Assembly: GCA_003225005.1 (NCBI GenBank)
Contig: QIAN01000205.1
Span: 19,380-83,379 of the forward strand
DNA length: 64,000 nucleotides
Source of the DNA: Acidobacteriota bacterium
GTDB lineage: Bacteria; Acidobacteriota; Terriglobia; Terriglobales; Acidobacteriaceae
Direction of reading: 5' to 3'
How positions within the stretch are numbered: position 1 is the first letter of the stretch; each line of letters starts with the position of its first letter. This document shows, in pieces, positions 44,303-53,565 of this stretch. A program made the position numbers and the translations under genes. Below the pieces are notes generated by a model that saw only the letters and a program-made list of their open reading frames with translations, was not told where the DNA came from and did not search any database.

Positions 44303-44890
44303 TCACTGCTCCAATTTGCGCAACTGGAACTTTCGGGTGGCCGTCCGCCCCTCGTAATGGGCCTGGACCAACACAGAAGAATCCGGCAACAAAGATTCGT
44401 CCGCCTCAATCTTAATCTCGGCACCGCCACCCGCGTCAGTCACCGCTTGCGTATAAAACGGCGCCGCGTCCGGCCGGGCAAAGCGGAATGTCAGGCGAGC
44501 GCCGGCCGCAGCCGAGCCCGCTTCGGTGACCCGCAATCGCATAGTTAAACTGCGATCTGCGTGTACGGAGGACGCATTCAGCCATTCGACGTCGAGCTCC
44601 TTCACCGAGGAGAGGCTATCCGGCTCCACATGGTCCCATGCGTGATCCAAGTTTCCTTCCCGAATCGCATCCAACACTTGGCGATGCTGATCGCGTAGCA
44701 GCTGTTCCTTTTGGGAATCGCCGAACTGTGCCTGGGACGCCGACGCGGCATACGAAATGGCCTTTTTCCCCACGCAACGGCCACGCACGAAAACCTGCGT
44801 CTGCAACAAAAGCTCACCCTCGCGAGCTTCGCTTTGCACGTGGTAAATGGTCTCACCGTGCTTTACGTCAGTATTGAAGCCGAAAATCAT
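44303..44890 (-). CDS. hypothetical protein of 195 residues
   Basis: The frame opens with MIFGFNTDVKHGETIYHVQS and TQVFVRGRCVGKKAISY, then has a helical charged middle (QKEQLLRDQHRQVLDAIREG). The C-terminal half looks like an immunoglobulin- or carboxypeptidase-regulatory-type beta-domain (MRLRVTEAGSAAAGARLTF, VTDAGGGAEIKIEADES, VLVQAHYEGRTATRKFQL). No leader or membrane helix is seen, and no known family was recognised. It forms a likely two-gene operon with the ThiS-like protein and is divergent from the nuo operon. Confidence 0.7.
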   Translation of the reverse strand: MIFGFNTDVKHGETIYHVQSEAREGELLLQTQVFVRGRCVGKKAISYAASASQAQFGDSQKEQLLRDQHRQVLDAIREGNLDHAWDHVEPDSLSSVKELDVEWLNASSVHADRSLTMRLRVTEAGSAAAGARLTFRFARPDAAPFYTQAVTDAGGGAEIKIEADESLLPDSSVLVQAHYEGRTATRKFQLRKLEQ

Positions 44891-45017
44891 AAAAGACTCG
44901 TAATTGCGCCATCGGGTAATTGTGTCACTGCAAACCGATCACCCCTAGCTTCGAGCGCTAAGCATTACACAATTGCTCAATCGCCCAACTAGCCAATTAT
45001 CTTCTCGCCCGGTTCCC

Positions 45018-45047
45018 TTGACACTCGTGACTTCAACCACCTAATCT
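45018..45047 (+). promoter_or_regulatory. probable promoter of the nuo operon
   Basis: TTGACA at 45018-45023 and TAATCT at 45042-45047 are 18 bp apart, about 45 bp upstream of nuoA. An ATCTA...TAGAT inverted repeat overlaps the -10 region and could bind a regulator. Confidence 0.5.
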
Positions 45048-45093
45048 AGAACGTTTAGATAACGCTTGGCGCGAATTATATATAGCCTCTCCC

Positions 45094-45498
45094 ATGCCCG
45101 ACAATTACTTCGCACGCTACCTCCCTATTCTCATTCATATTGTGCTGGCGGGTGGGATTGCGGGCGCTATTGTGACGCTTTCCTGGCTGATTGGGCAGCG
45201 GAAACCAACTCGAGCCAAACTGGCCCCCTATGAGTGTGGCATGACCCCGGTTGGGGACTCCCGCCAGCGCTTTTCTGTGAAATTTTACCTGGTCGCCATG
45301 TTGTTCATTCTCTTCGATGTAGAGGCTGTCTTTCTTTATCCCTGGGCAGTGATTTTGCGCGACCTGAAAGCGGCGGGCCAGGGAAGGTTTGGCCTAGCGG
45401 AGATGATGATCTACATCGCCATCGTCCTGGTGGGCTTCTTCTACATCTGGAAAAAAGGTGCTCTGGAATGGGGCAAGGCCGAGCCAGGAGATTTATAA
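45094..45498 (+). CDS. nuoA: NADH-quinone oxidoreductase subunit A
   Basis: This 134-residue inner-membrane subunit of complex I has three hydrophobic helices (about 12-32, 67-90, 98-118). It shows the family core YECGMTPVGDSRQRF and FYLVAMLFILFDVEAVFLYP, with the acidic residues of the quinone-site loop. It begins a set of twelve closely packed genes on one strand. The next gene starts immediately after the stop codon and is nuoC, not the usual nuoB. Confidence 0.95.
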   Translation: MPDNYFARYLPILIHIVLAGGIAGAIVTLSWLIGQRKPTRAKLAPYECGMTPVGDSRQRFSVKFYLVAMLFILFDVEAVFLYPWAVILRDLKAAGQGRFGLAEMMIYIAIVLVGFFYIWKKGALEWGKAEPGDL

Positions 45499-45996
45499 AT
45501 GCCCTTGTCTCCGGCCATCACAAATCTCGAAGAACTGAAGAGTCATCCCGCACTGGCTCTGCTGCTGGTCTGGAATCCGTCAGCCGTCGAAGCCGTGAAG
45601 TACGACCGCGATGAAATGACAATCTATGTCGACCGCGGCCTGCTCCGCGAGGCCTGCGCGATCCTGAAAGATGATTCCGAGTGCGAATTCAACTTTCTCG
45701 CCGACATCACCTGCGTGGACTGGTATCCGGCCGAGCCCAGGTTTGAAGTCGTCTATCACCTGCTTTCAATTCCTAAGAAAGAACGCCTGCGTCTGAAAGT
45801 GCGGCTAGATAGCTCCAGTCCGGTCGTAGAGTCGGTGACAGCGCTATGGCCCGGAGCAAATTACTTTGAGCGCGAGGTCTTTGACCTGTTCGGGGTTCGC
45901 TTCAGCGGGCATCCATACTTGCGGCGGCTCCTGATGCCCGAGGATTGGGAAGGCCATCCCCTCCGCAAAGACTATCCGGTGGAGGGGTATCGCTAG
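45499..45996 (+). CDS. nuoC: NADH-quinone oxidoreductase subunit C
   Basis: This 165-residue peripheral-arm subunit (30-kDa homologue) has FNFLADITCVDWYPAEPRFE, YHLLSIPKKERLRLKV and the C-terminal EREVFDLFGVRFSGHP and LRRLLMPEDWEGHPLRKDYP. It helps form the connection between the Fe-S chain and the quinone site. It is a separate protein here, not fused to NuoD as in enterobacteria. It follows nuoA with no gap and precedes nuoD by 4 bp. Confidence 0.95.
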   Translation: MPLSPAITNLEELKSHPALALLLVWNPSAVEAVKYDRDEMTIYVDRGLLREACAILKDDSECEFNFLADITCVDWYPAEPRFEVVYHLLSIPKKERLRLKVRLDSSSPVVESVTALWPGANYFEREVFDLFGVRFSGHPYLRRLLMPEDWEGHPLRKDYPVEGYR

Positions 45997-46000
45997 GCTT

Positions 46001-47206
46001 ATGGCGCATCTCACGCCAACTCCCGCTCTAGAGCCTGATCAGGATCGCACCATGATCCTGAATATGGGTCCGCAACATCCTTCGACCCACGGCGTGCTTC
46101 GCCTGATCCTCGAGATTGATGGCGAGAACGTAGTCCGCATGATGCCTGACATCGGCTATCTTCACACCGGAATCGAAAAGACTTGCGAAGCCAAGTTCTA
46201 CCAGCAGGTGGTGCCGCTGACCGACCGCATCGATTACCTCTGTCCCCTGACCAACAATCTTTGCTACGTGCTGGCGGTGGAAAAGCTTCTGGGGCTGGAA
46301 ATTCCGCCGAAAGCACAGTGGTTGCGGGTGCTGCTCAACGAGTTGACGCGCATCAACTCGCATCTGGTCTGGCTGGGAACGCACGCACTCGACATCGGGG
46401 CCATGACGGTATTCCTCTATTGCTTCCGCGAGCGCGAAGATATCTTGCGCATTTTCGAGATGGTTAGCGGCCAACGCATGATGACGTCGTACTTCCGCGT
46501 TGGTGGCATCGCGCTGGAGCCGCCGCTGGGCTTTCTTGATCGTGTCAGAGATTTTGCCTCCCGCTTTCCCGCAAAAGTCGATGAATACGAAAACCTGCTG
46601 ACGGGAAACCCCATCTGGGGTATGCGTACCAAGGGCGTGGCCACCATCACTGCGGAAGATGCCATCGCCCTGGGTGCCAGCGGCCCCACTTTACGCGCCA
46701 GTGGCGTGGATATCGATCTCCGTCGCGACATGCCCTACTCTGGCTACGAGAATTTCAGGTTCAACGTGCCGGTGGCAACCGAGGGGGACGTCTTCGCGCG
46801 TTACGTGTGTCGCGTACGGGAAATGCGCGAATCAATCGCCATCGTCAAGCAGGCCGCCGACGGCATGCCCGAAGGACCGATCAAAGCCAATGCTCCCAAG
46901 GTGGTGCTGCCCGATCGCGAAAAGATGAAGACGGAAATGGAAGCCCTCATCTACCACTTCAAGATCATCACCGAGGGCTTTGCCGTGCCGGCCGGCGAGG
47001 TTTATCAAGCGGTCGAGTCGCCTCGCGGGGAAATGGGCTACTACGTCGTCAGCGATGGAACCGCCAAGCCCTACCGGGTGCACATGCGTGCGGCATGCTT
47101 AGCGAATCTGCAGACCCTGCCGAAGATGTGTGAGGGAAGGATGCTGGCCGACGTCGTAGCCGCGATTGGATCAATCGACATTGTTCTGGGAGAGATTGAC
47201 CGGTGA
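46001..47206 (+). CDS. nuoD: NADH-quinone oxidoreductase subunit D
   Basis: This 401-residue 49-kDa homologue lines the quinone-binding cavity. Conserved blocks include MGPQHPSTHGVLRLILEIDG (the His-Ser-Thr-His loop), GYLHTGIEKTCE, ARVD-equivalent TDRIDYLCPLTNN, GMRTKGVATI and the C-terminal GSIDIVLGEIDR. Length is normal for a free-standing NuoD. It overlaps nuoE by 4 bp, indicating coupled translation. Confidence 0.95.
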   Translation: MAHLTPTPALEPDQDRTMILNMGPQHPSTHGVLRLILEIDGENVVRMMPDIGYLHTGIEKTCEAKFYQQVVPLTDRIDYLCPLTNNLCYVLAVEKLLGLEIPPKAQWLRVLLNELTRINSHLVWLGTHALDIGAMTVFLYCFREREDILRIFEMVSGQRMMTSYFRVGGIALEPPLGFLDRVRDFASRFPAKVDEYENLLTGNPIWGMRTKGVATITAEDAIALGASGPTLRASGVDIDLRRDMPYSGYENFRFNVPVATEGDVFARYVCRVREMRESIAIVKQAADGMPEGPIKANAPKVVLPDREKMKTEMEALIYHFKIITEGFAVPAGEVYQAVESPRGEMGYYVVSDGTAKPYRVHMRAACLANLQTLPKMCEGRMLADVVAAIGSIDIVLGEIDR

Positions 47207-47685
47207 AATTCTCCGAAGAGTTTGAGCAGAGATTCGCCGAGATGGTGCCGCACTATCCGACGAAGCGATCGGCGCTGGTTCCGACTCTTCTTTATGCCCA
47301 GGATGAAATTGGGTTCCTCAGCGATGAGGTGATTGCCGAAATCGCCGTGCGTCTCGACTTAACCGAACTCGAAGTTCGAAATGTAATCAGCTATTACTCG
47401 ATGCTGACCACTCAGCCCCGCGGGAAGTTCAACGTGCAGGTCTGCACCAACATCAGTTGCATGGTGCGCGGTGGCGAGGAGATTCTCGAACATTGCTCGC
47501 AGAACCTCGGCATAGGACACAAAGGAACCACCCCCGACGGCTTGTTTTCGCTGGAAGAAGTGGAATGCATTGGTGCCTGCAGTTGGGCGCCGGCGGCCCA
47601 AGTCAATTACGATTTTCACGAAAACCTCACACCCGACAAGATGGATAGGGTACTCGAGGAATATAGGAAGAGCGGAAAACAGTGA
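47203..47685 (+). CDS. nuoE: NADH-quinone oxidoreductase subunit E
   Basis: This 160-residue 24-kDa homologue carries the N1a [2Fe-2S] cluster. The four Cys are visible in VCTNISCMVRGG and ECIGACSWAPAAQ. The GTG start overlaps the end of nuoD by four bases. The usual partner gene nuoF follows after 83 bp, the first real gap in the operon. Confidence 0.95.
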   Translation: MKFSEEFEQRFAEMVPHYPTKRSALVPTLLYAQDEIGFLSDEVIAEIAVRLDLTELEVRNVISYYSMLTTQPRGKFNVQVCTNISCMVRGGEEILEHCSQNLGIGHKGTTPDGLFSLEEVECIGACSWAPAAQVNYDFHENLTPDKMDRVLEEYRKSGKQ

Positions 47686-47768
47686 CAATGTTTGATTGTT
47701 GATTTTTGATGTGTGATTGAAACCGTTCGCTAGCACTTTTGTTCAACAACGCAACCATTAATTTCTCA
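47686..47768 (+). repeat. TTGAT-rich spacer between nuoE and nuoF
   Basis: The spacer repeats short TTGAT and GATTG words (for example TTTGATTGTTGATTTTTGAT). It resembles the simple intergenic repeats seen in many Acidobacteriota genomes. No coding potential. Confidence 0.4.
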
Positions 47769-49091
47769 ATGGCTGACTTAGTCTTCCATCCCGACGAGGT
47801 AAAAGTCGTCTCCCGGCGCTTCGGCCAGGGTGCGACTGACATCGATCGCTACCTCGAACTGGACGGCTACAAAGCCGTCGAGAAGGCGCTTGCCATGGAG
47901 CCCGATGCCATTGTCAACGAAGTGAAGAATTCCGCCCTGCGCGGACGCGGCGGTGCGGGATTTTCCACGGGAATGAAGTGGTCGTTCGTTCCCAAGCAGT
48001 CAGCCAAGCCGAAGTACGTTCTGTGCAACGGCGACGAAAGCGAGCCCGGTACCTGCAAAGATCGTCTGCTCTTTGAGCATGATCCGCATGCAGTGATTGA
48101 AGGAGTGGTGATCGGCGGTTTGGCGGTGGGCGCGCGCAGCGGATACATCTATATTCGCGGCGAATATCGTTATCTCTCCGTCATCATGCAGAAGGCTCTC
48201 CGCGACGCCTATGCCAAAGGGTTCCTCGGCAAGAATATCTTCGGCAGCGGTCGTGACTTCGACATCTATTGGCACGGCGGCGCAGGAGCCTACGAAGTCG
48301 GAGAAGAATCCGCGCTTATGGAATCGCTCGAAGGGAAGCGCGGCATTCCCCGCATCCGGCCTCCCTTCCCTGCCGTGGTCGGTCTGTGGGGCGGTCCGAC
48401 AGTCATTAACAATGCCGAAACACTGGCCAACGTGCCTCACATTATCCTGGGTGGCGCGGACTGGTACGCCAAGCTCGGCACCCCCAAAAATGGCGGCACG
48501 CGCTTGTTTTGCCTCAGTGGCAACATTGCCAAACCGGGAGTCTACGAGCTCCCCATGGGCTATAACCTCAAAAAAATGCTGTACGAAGTGGGAGGTGGGA
48601 TTCCAAACCGACGCAAACTAAAGGCGGTTGTGCCCGGTGGAAGCTCTTGTCCCTGCCTCACTGCCGATGAAATTGATGTGAGCATGGACTTCGATTCCGT
48701 GATGAAAGCTGGATCGATGCTCGGTTCTGGCGGGGTTGTCGTAATCGACGACCAGCAATGCATCGTGAAGTTCGCTCTCCGCACCATGAAGTTTTACCGG
48801 CATGAGAGCTGCGGGTGGTGTATCCCGTGTCGCGAAGGTACCGACTGGCTGGAGAAAACGCTCATTCGTTTTCACGCTGGCGGCGGCTTGAAGAAAGACA
48901 TCGACAACATGCAATACTTGTCGGAGAACATGCTGGGTCGGACATTTTGCCCGTTAGGCGATGCCGCGGCGATGCCAACCATCGCATTCATAAAAAAGTT
49001 CCGCAAGGAATTTGAAGATCATTTAGAAGGCAGACCGTGTCCCTATGAACCAGAGGGCGCGGTCGAACGGCTACCTGTGCTGAGCCATTGA
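47769..49091 (+). CDS. nuoF: NADH-quinone oxidoreductase subunit F
   Basis: This 440-residue 51-kDa homologue oxidises NADH through FMN and passes electrons to the N3 cluster. The start is set at MADLVFHPDEV. Motifs include RGRGGAGFSTGMKW (NADH/FMN), CNGDESEPGTCKDR, GAGAYEVGEESALMESLEG, and the cluster ligands ESCGWCIPCREG with the later Cys in RTFCPLGDAAA. Length and order are normal. nuoG follows after 35 bp. Confidence 0.96.
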   Translation: MADLVFHPDEVKVVSRRFGQGATDIDRYLELDGYKAVEKALAMEPDAIVNEVKNSALRGRGGAGFSTGMKWSFVPKQSAKPKYVLCNGDESEPGTCKDRLLFEHDPHAVIEGVVIGGLAVGARSGYIYIRGEYRYLSVIMQKALRDAYAKGFLGKNIFGSGRDFDIYWHGGAGAYEVGEESALMESLEGKRGIPRIRPPFPAVVGLWGGPTVINNAETLANVPHIILGGADWYAKLGTPKNGGTRLFCLSGNIAKPGVYELPMGYNLKKMLYEVGGGIPNRRKLKAVVPGGSSCPCLTADEIDVSMDFDSVMKAGSMLGSGGVVVIDDQQCIVKFALRTMKFYRHESCGWCIPCREGTDWLEKTLIRFHAGGGLKKDIDNMQYLSENMLGRTFCPLGDAAAMPTIAFIKKFRKEFEDHLEGRPCPYEPEGAVERLPVLSH

Positions 49092-49126
49092 TGGCAATGG
49101 CTGAGTGAATCGATCTCTCAAACAAC

Positions 49127-51487
49127 ATGGCTGACGTAACATTTACGGTCGATGGCAAGAAACTCACGGCTGCTGCTGGGACGCTGCTCATCGAAGCCTG
49201 CAAGAGCGTTGGCATCGAAGTGCCATCATTCTGCTACTACCCTAATCTTTCTTTGCAGGGCGCTTGCCGCATGTGCCTGGTGAAGGTTGAGAAGATGCCG
49301 AAGCTTCAGACCGCCTGCACTACCGTGGTCAGCGAAGGCATGGTCGTAGTTTCTGACAACGAAGAAGTCAGGCAGGCGCGCAAGGCGATGGTCGAGATGC
49401 TGCTCGGAAATCATCCGCTGGATTGTCCGGTTTGCGACGCCGGCGGCGAGTGCGAACTCCAGGACATGACATTTTCGTATGGCGCCGCCGAATCGAAATT
49501 CATGGAGGCCAAGAACCATAAGGACGAGCAGCAGTGGTCTCCGGTGGTTTTCTTCGATCGTCCGCGCTGCATTCTTTGTTACCGCTGTGTCCGGGTATGC
49601 GGCGAAGCCATGGACGTTTGGGCGTTGGGTGTGCAGAACCGCGGGGTGAACTCAATCATTGCTCCCAATAAAGAAGACCATCTCGAATGCGAAGAATGCG
49701 GCATGTGTATCGATATTTGTCCGGTGGGCGCGCTGACCTCGGGCGCCTACCGCTATAAGACGCGCCCCTGGGAAATGAAACACGTGGGCACAATTTGCAC
49801 GCACTGTGGAGACGGATGTAAGACGACTTTGGGCGTGCGCCGTTCCGATACTGGCCTGGAAATCGTGCGGGGAGACAATCGCGACAAGAGCGGCATCAAC
49901 GGCGACTTCCTGTGCATTAAAGGCCGCTACGCCTTCGATTTCGCCAACCACGAAGAGCGGCTCACTGAGCCCCTCATCCGCAAGAACGGTACGTTGACTC
50001 CCTCGACCTGGGAAGAAGCCTTTGCGCTCATCGGGAAGAAGTTCGCGGACGTTCGCGACCGGGATGGCGGGCAGGCCATTGGTGTGATCGGCTCAACCCG
50101 CACGACCAATGAAGAATCCTACCTGCTTTCAAAGTTTGCGCGCGCTGTGCTCAAGACGAATAATATCGATCACCACCGCACTGCCGACTTCCCTGCCCTG
50201 GCGGCAGCGCTGCGAGCCAAGCCCAATGCCACCGCCAGCATGGTCGACCTCTTCACTGCTCCTGCCATCCTGCTGATTGGAAATGATCCTACAGAAAGGC
50301 ACCCGCTGCTGGCGTGGCAGATTCGCAACAATGTCCGCCTACATCGCGCACGTCTTTATGTAATTAACTCGCAACCCATCAAGCTGCGTCGGCAATCCAC
50401 CGGGTTCTTCGAGATTCCCTCTGGGGCAGAGGGGCAGGTCGTGGAATTTCTTTCTGGAAATGACCATGCGGCAGGGAATCTCGTACCTTCGGGGACGGGC
50501 CGTGACGCCCTGTTCGCCCTGCGAGACAAGCTGCGCGGGGAACAAAACCTGGTTATTATTGTCGACTCAGAGGTTCGCGGCGCCGAGATTGCCAGCCTGA
50601 TAAAGTTCGGCAGCGCAATTCCCGGAGCGAAGTTCGTGTGCCTGGCCGACTACGCCAACTCGCGAGGCGCTGCCGACATGGGACTGTATCCCGACCTGCT
50701 GCCTGGCTATCATTCACCAACTGGGCATAGCCAGTTCCACACAGACTGGGGAGAAGTCCCACAGGCTGCTGGCCTCGATCTGGTTGCCATGATCGACCGA
50801 GCTAAGGCCGGACACTTGGGCGCGGTTTACGTCGTTGGGTCCAATCCAGTGGGGCGACTCAAGATTGATCCGTTTGCATTTTCCAAAGCCTTCGTCGTGG
50901 TGCAGGACATGTTCCTAACGGAAACGGCGATCATGGCCGACGTCATCCTGCCCGCGGCCAATGCATACGAGAAATCTGGAACGTTCACCAACACCTGCGG
51001 CGACCTTCAACTGTTAAAGAAAGCGGGCGAAGTGGCTGGAACAAAATCGGACTTCGAAATGATCGTCCGGATCGCCGACGCCATGGGATTCAATGTGCGA
51101 AAGTTAGTTCCTTTCGGAGGCGGCACGCGCGCGGACATGGGACAGTCGCGAGGGGCGCAATCGGGTGAGGCAGACCGGCATGCGGTCTGGCTCGAGGCGC
51201 GCGGCCTGGAACCGAAGCTGAGTCCGTTTGATCCGATGGCAATCCTCGATGAGATCCAGCGGCTGGTTCCTGGTTACGATGTGTCACACATAAACCTGTT
51301 AGCAGGAAACAGCCAGCACACATCGCTGGCGGGCAGCGGAACGGGAGCGGCACAGCGTGACCAGTCCATCGCGCCAGCCAACGACAGTTTGTTCAGCTCG
51401 GGGACATTGGGGAGATACTCGAGCACCTTGAAGTCAGTGATGGAAAGCCATCAGCAAAAGACCACGGAAGCGGTCGCCGCAGATTAG
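49127..51487 (+). CDS. nuoG: NADH-quinone oxidoreductase subunit G
   Basis: This 786-residue 75-kDa homologue has a ferredoxin-like N-terminus with CYYPNLSLQGACRMC, the His/Cys N5 motif HPLDCPVCDAGGECELQD, two [4Fe-4S] motifs (CILCYRCVRVC and CEECGMCIDICPVG), and a molybdopterin-oxidoreductase-like domain from about residue 215. That domain begins ICTHCGDGC, the extra N7-type ligands found in some bacteria. The last 60 residues are low in complexity (AGNSQHTSLAGSGTGAAQRD). It conducts electrons along the peripheral arm. Confidence 0.95.
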   Translation: MADVTFTVDGKKLTAAAGTLLIEACKSVGIEVPSFCYYPNLSLQGACRMCLVKVEKMPKLQTACTTVVSEGMVVVSDNEEVRQARKAMVEMLLGNHPLDCPVCDAGGECELQDMTFSYGAAESKFMEAKNHKDEQQWSPVVFFDRPRCILCYRCVRVCGEAMDVWALGVQNRGVNSIIAPNKEDHLECEECGMCIDICPVGALTSGAYRYKTRPWEMKHVGTICTHCGDGCKTTLGVRRSDTGLEIVRGDNRDKSGINGDFLCIKGRYAFDFANHEERLTEPLIRKNGTLTPSTWEEAFALIGKKFADVRDRDGGQAIGVIGSTRTTNEESYLLSKFARAVLKTNNIDHHRTADFPALAAALRAKPNATASMVDLFTAPAILLIGNDPTERHPLLAWQIRNNVRLHRARLYVINSQPIKLRRQSTGFFEIPSGAEGQVVEFLSGNDHAAGNLVPSGTGRDALFALRDKLRGEQNLVIIVDSEVRGAEIASLIKFGSAIPGAKFVCLADYANSRGAADMGLYPDLLPGYHSPTGHSQFHTDWGEVPQAAGLDLVAMIDRAKAGHLGAVYVVGSNPVGRLKIDPFAFSKAFVVVQDMFLTETAIMADVILPAANAYEKSGTFTNTCGDLQLLKKAGEVAGTKSDFEMIVRIADAMGFNVRKLVPFGGGTRADMGQSRGAQSGEADRHAVWLEARGLEPKLSPFDPMAILDEIQRLVPGYDVSHINLLAGNSQHTSLAGSGTGAAQRDQSIAPANDSLFSSGTLGRYSSTLKSVMESHQQKTTEAVAAD

Positions 51488-51599
51488 ATACTGTCCTCGA
51501 CGCGGAACACGCGATTTGGGTTCGTAACGGACCGGAAGGTTCAGCACGAATTTGACAAATGTTCCACGACGAACGTCTGTGGAAAGGGAATAGCAATCG

Positions 51600-52631
51600 T
51601 TGAGCATCGGCACTTTCATACTCGTCTCCGTGATTAAGTCCGCGCTCACACTGTTTGTACTGCTCACGGCGGTGGCATACACGGTATGGTTAGAGCGAAA
51701 AGTCGTGGGACACATGCAGAATCGCTGGGGACCGACGCGGGTCGGGCCATTTGGCTTGCTTCAACCGGCGGCGGACGGCATCAAGTTTCTTTTTAAAGAA
51801 GATCTGACGCCTCCCCACGTCTATAAGCCTTTGTACATCGCTGCCCCGGTTCTGGCTGTCGTGTTTGCGTTGACCTCCATTTCGGTAATTCCGATCGGGA
51901 ACTGGATCACGATTGCCGGCGTGCACACTCCGTTGCAGATTACCGATGTGAACATTGGGCTGTTGATGATTCTGGGCGTCACCTCGATGGGCGTTTACGG
52001 GGTTGCGCTGGCAGGTTGGTCGTCCAACAATAAATACTCTTTGCTAGGTGGGCTGCGCGCCAGCGCGCAAATGGTGAGCTACGAAATTTCGCTGGGGCTG
52101 TCCCTGGTGGGCGTTCTCATCATGTCCGGAAGTTTTAGTCTTCGCGCGATCGTGGATGCCCAAGGGGGAAGATTCTGGGGATTCATCCCCCGTTGGAACA
52201 TTTTCCAAGGGCAGATTATTGGATTCCTCGTCTACCTTGTCGCCGCGTACGCAGAAACCAATCGTATCCCTTTCGACTTGCCCGAGGCGGAGACCGAGCT
52301 GGTGGCGGGATATCACACGGAATACAGCGCCATGAAATTTGCCATGTTCTTCATGGCTGAGTACGCCAATATGATCACGGTGGCCTGCCTAGCGACTCTT
52401 TTGTTCTTCGGGGGATGGCATGGCCCGATTGGCGGACCGCCGGTTTTCGAGGCGCTGCTTCCGGTGTTTTGGTTTGTGGCGAAAGTCTTTGTATTCCTCT
52501 TCATCTATATATGGGTACGGGGTACATTGCCACGCTTCCGTTACGACCAACTCATGGCGTTCGGATGGAAGTTCCTGCTGCCCATGGCAATTGCCAATGT
52601 GGTGGCGACGGCTGTGGCAGTGGCTTGGTAA
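51600..52631 (+). CDS. nuoH: NADH-quinone oxidoreductase subunit H
   Basis: This 343-residue membrane subunit (ND1 homologue) has eight helices and contacts the quinone tunnel. Signatures are RWGPTRVGPFGLLQPAADG, NRIPFDLPEAETELVAGYH and FVWVRGTLPR-type FIYIWVRGTLPRFRYDQL near the end. The TTG start has a GGAAAGGGAA site. A 112-bp gap precedes it. The expected neighbour nuoI does not follow. Confidence 0.95.
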   Translation: MSIGTFILVSVIKSALTLFVLLTAVAYTVWLERKVVGHMQNRWGPTRVGPFGLLQPAADGIKFLFKEDLTPPHVYKPLYIAAPVLAVVFALTSISVIPIGNWITIAGVHTPLQITDVNIGLLMILGVTSMGVYGVALAGWSSNNKYSLLGGLRASAQMVSYEISLGLSLVGVLIMSGSFSLRAIVDAQGGRFWGFIPRWNIFQGQIIGFLVYLVAAYAETNRIPFDLPEAETELVAGYHTEYSAMKFAMFFMAEYANMITVACLATLLFFGGWHGPIGGPPVFEALLPVFWFVAKVFVFLFIYIWVRGTLPRFRYDQLMAFGWKFLLPMAIANVVATAVAVAW

Positions 52632-52640
52632 GGAAGGGAG

Positions 52641-52736
52641 GTTCTCAGCTCTCGGTTTTCAGTTCTCAGTTGCCGCGGGTTAAAAGCCTGCGCTGAGAAA
52701 CGGCAGAATTTACTGAAGACGGAGAACCGAGAACTG
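52641..52736 (+). repeat. inverted repeat in the nuoH-nuoJ gap
   Basis: The 110-bp spacer contains CAGCTCTCGGTTTTC near its left end and GAGAACCGAGAACTG near its right end, an imperfect inverted repeat, with extra TTCTCAG words between. It occupies the position where nuoI is normally found. No ORF is present. Confidence 0.55.
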
Positions 52737-52741
52737 ATTTC

Positions 52742-53263
52742 ATGAGTCTGCATCTGATCTTATTCCTGACTTTCGGGGCGGTTTGCGTGGCGGGAGCGGT
52801 GAACCTGCTGGCGCAGCGGCATCCCATCAATAGCGCCCTTTCGTTGATCGCGGTTATGGGCGCTCTGGCCGGCGAATATCTGCTGCTGGGCGCTGAGTTC
52901 GTCGCCGCGATCCAGCTGATCGTCTATGCCGGCGCGATTATGGTGCTGTTCGTCTTCACCATCATGCTGCTGAACGCGGGGGAAGAGGAACGGACCAAAG
53001 GCAGTCGCGTGGCGATTCTGCTGGGTGTGCCAGGCATGCTGATCGGAGGCACCCTGGTGGCTTGGGTCTTGCTGCGCCACTCGGGGACAGGGTCTGCTCC
53101 GGTCGGCGCGTTGCTCGGAGATCCGAAGACGATCGGCCAATTGCTTTTCCACGAATTCCTTTTGCCTTTTGAGGTCACATCCATTTTGATATTGATCGCA
53201 ATCATGGGGGCGGTAGTGCTGGCGACGAAGCCCGAAGCCACCGAGAACCGGAAGGCACGCTGA
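52742..53263 (+). CDS. nuoJ: NADH-quinone oxidoreductase subunit J
   Basis: This 173-residue membrane subunit (ND6 homologue) has five helices. The family core [20 protein letters not shown] lies at about residues 58-78, with [14 protein letters not shown] [20 protein letters not shown] before it. The stop codon overlaps the start of nuoK by one base. Confidence 0.94.
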   Translation: MSLHLILFLTFGAVCVAGAVNLLAQRHPINSALSLIAVMGALAGEYLLLGAEFVAAIQLIVYAGAIMVLFVFTIMLLNAGEEERTKGSRVAILLGVPGMLIGGTLVAWVLLRHSGTGSAPVGALLGDPKTIGQLLFHEFLLPFEVTSILILIAIMGAVVLATKPEATENRKAR

Positions 53264-53565
53264 TGGTCCCGCTTTCTTATTACTTGCTCCTGAGCAGCAT
53301 CTTATTCGCCTGCGGTGTCGCCGGATTCCTGATCAAGCGGAATATCATCACTATTTTTATGTCGATTGAGCTCATGCTCAACGGCGTAAATCTTTCCTTC
53401 GTGGCTTTCGCCGCTCACTGGCATCGATTGAGTGGCCAGGTCTTCGTGTTTTTTGTGATGGTGGTGGCAGCGGCGGAAGCGGCGGTCGGACTTGCCATCA
53501 TTATCTCCGTGTACCGCACGCGCGAGACCTTGAACGTGGACCAGGTGAACCTGCTCAAGCTATGA
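53263..53565 (+). CDS. nuoK: NADH-quinone oxidoreductase subunit K
   Basis: This 100-residue membrane subunit (ND4L homologue) has three helices and the conserved glutamates in [17 protein letters not shown] and [19 protein letters not shown], which take part in proton transfer. It overlaps both neighbours, nuoJ by one base and nuoL by four. Confidence 0.95.
   Translation: MVPLSYYLLLSSILFACGVAGFLIKRNIITIFMSIELMLNGVNLSFVAFAAHWHRLSGQVFVFFVMVVAAAEAAVGLAIIISVYRTRETLNVDQVNLLKL

Noticed and set aside
52632..52741. A hidden or tiny nuoI in the nuoH-nuoJ spacer
   Set aside because: The spacer is only 110 bp and has no CxxCxxCxxxCP ferredoxin motifs in any frame.
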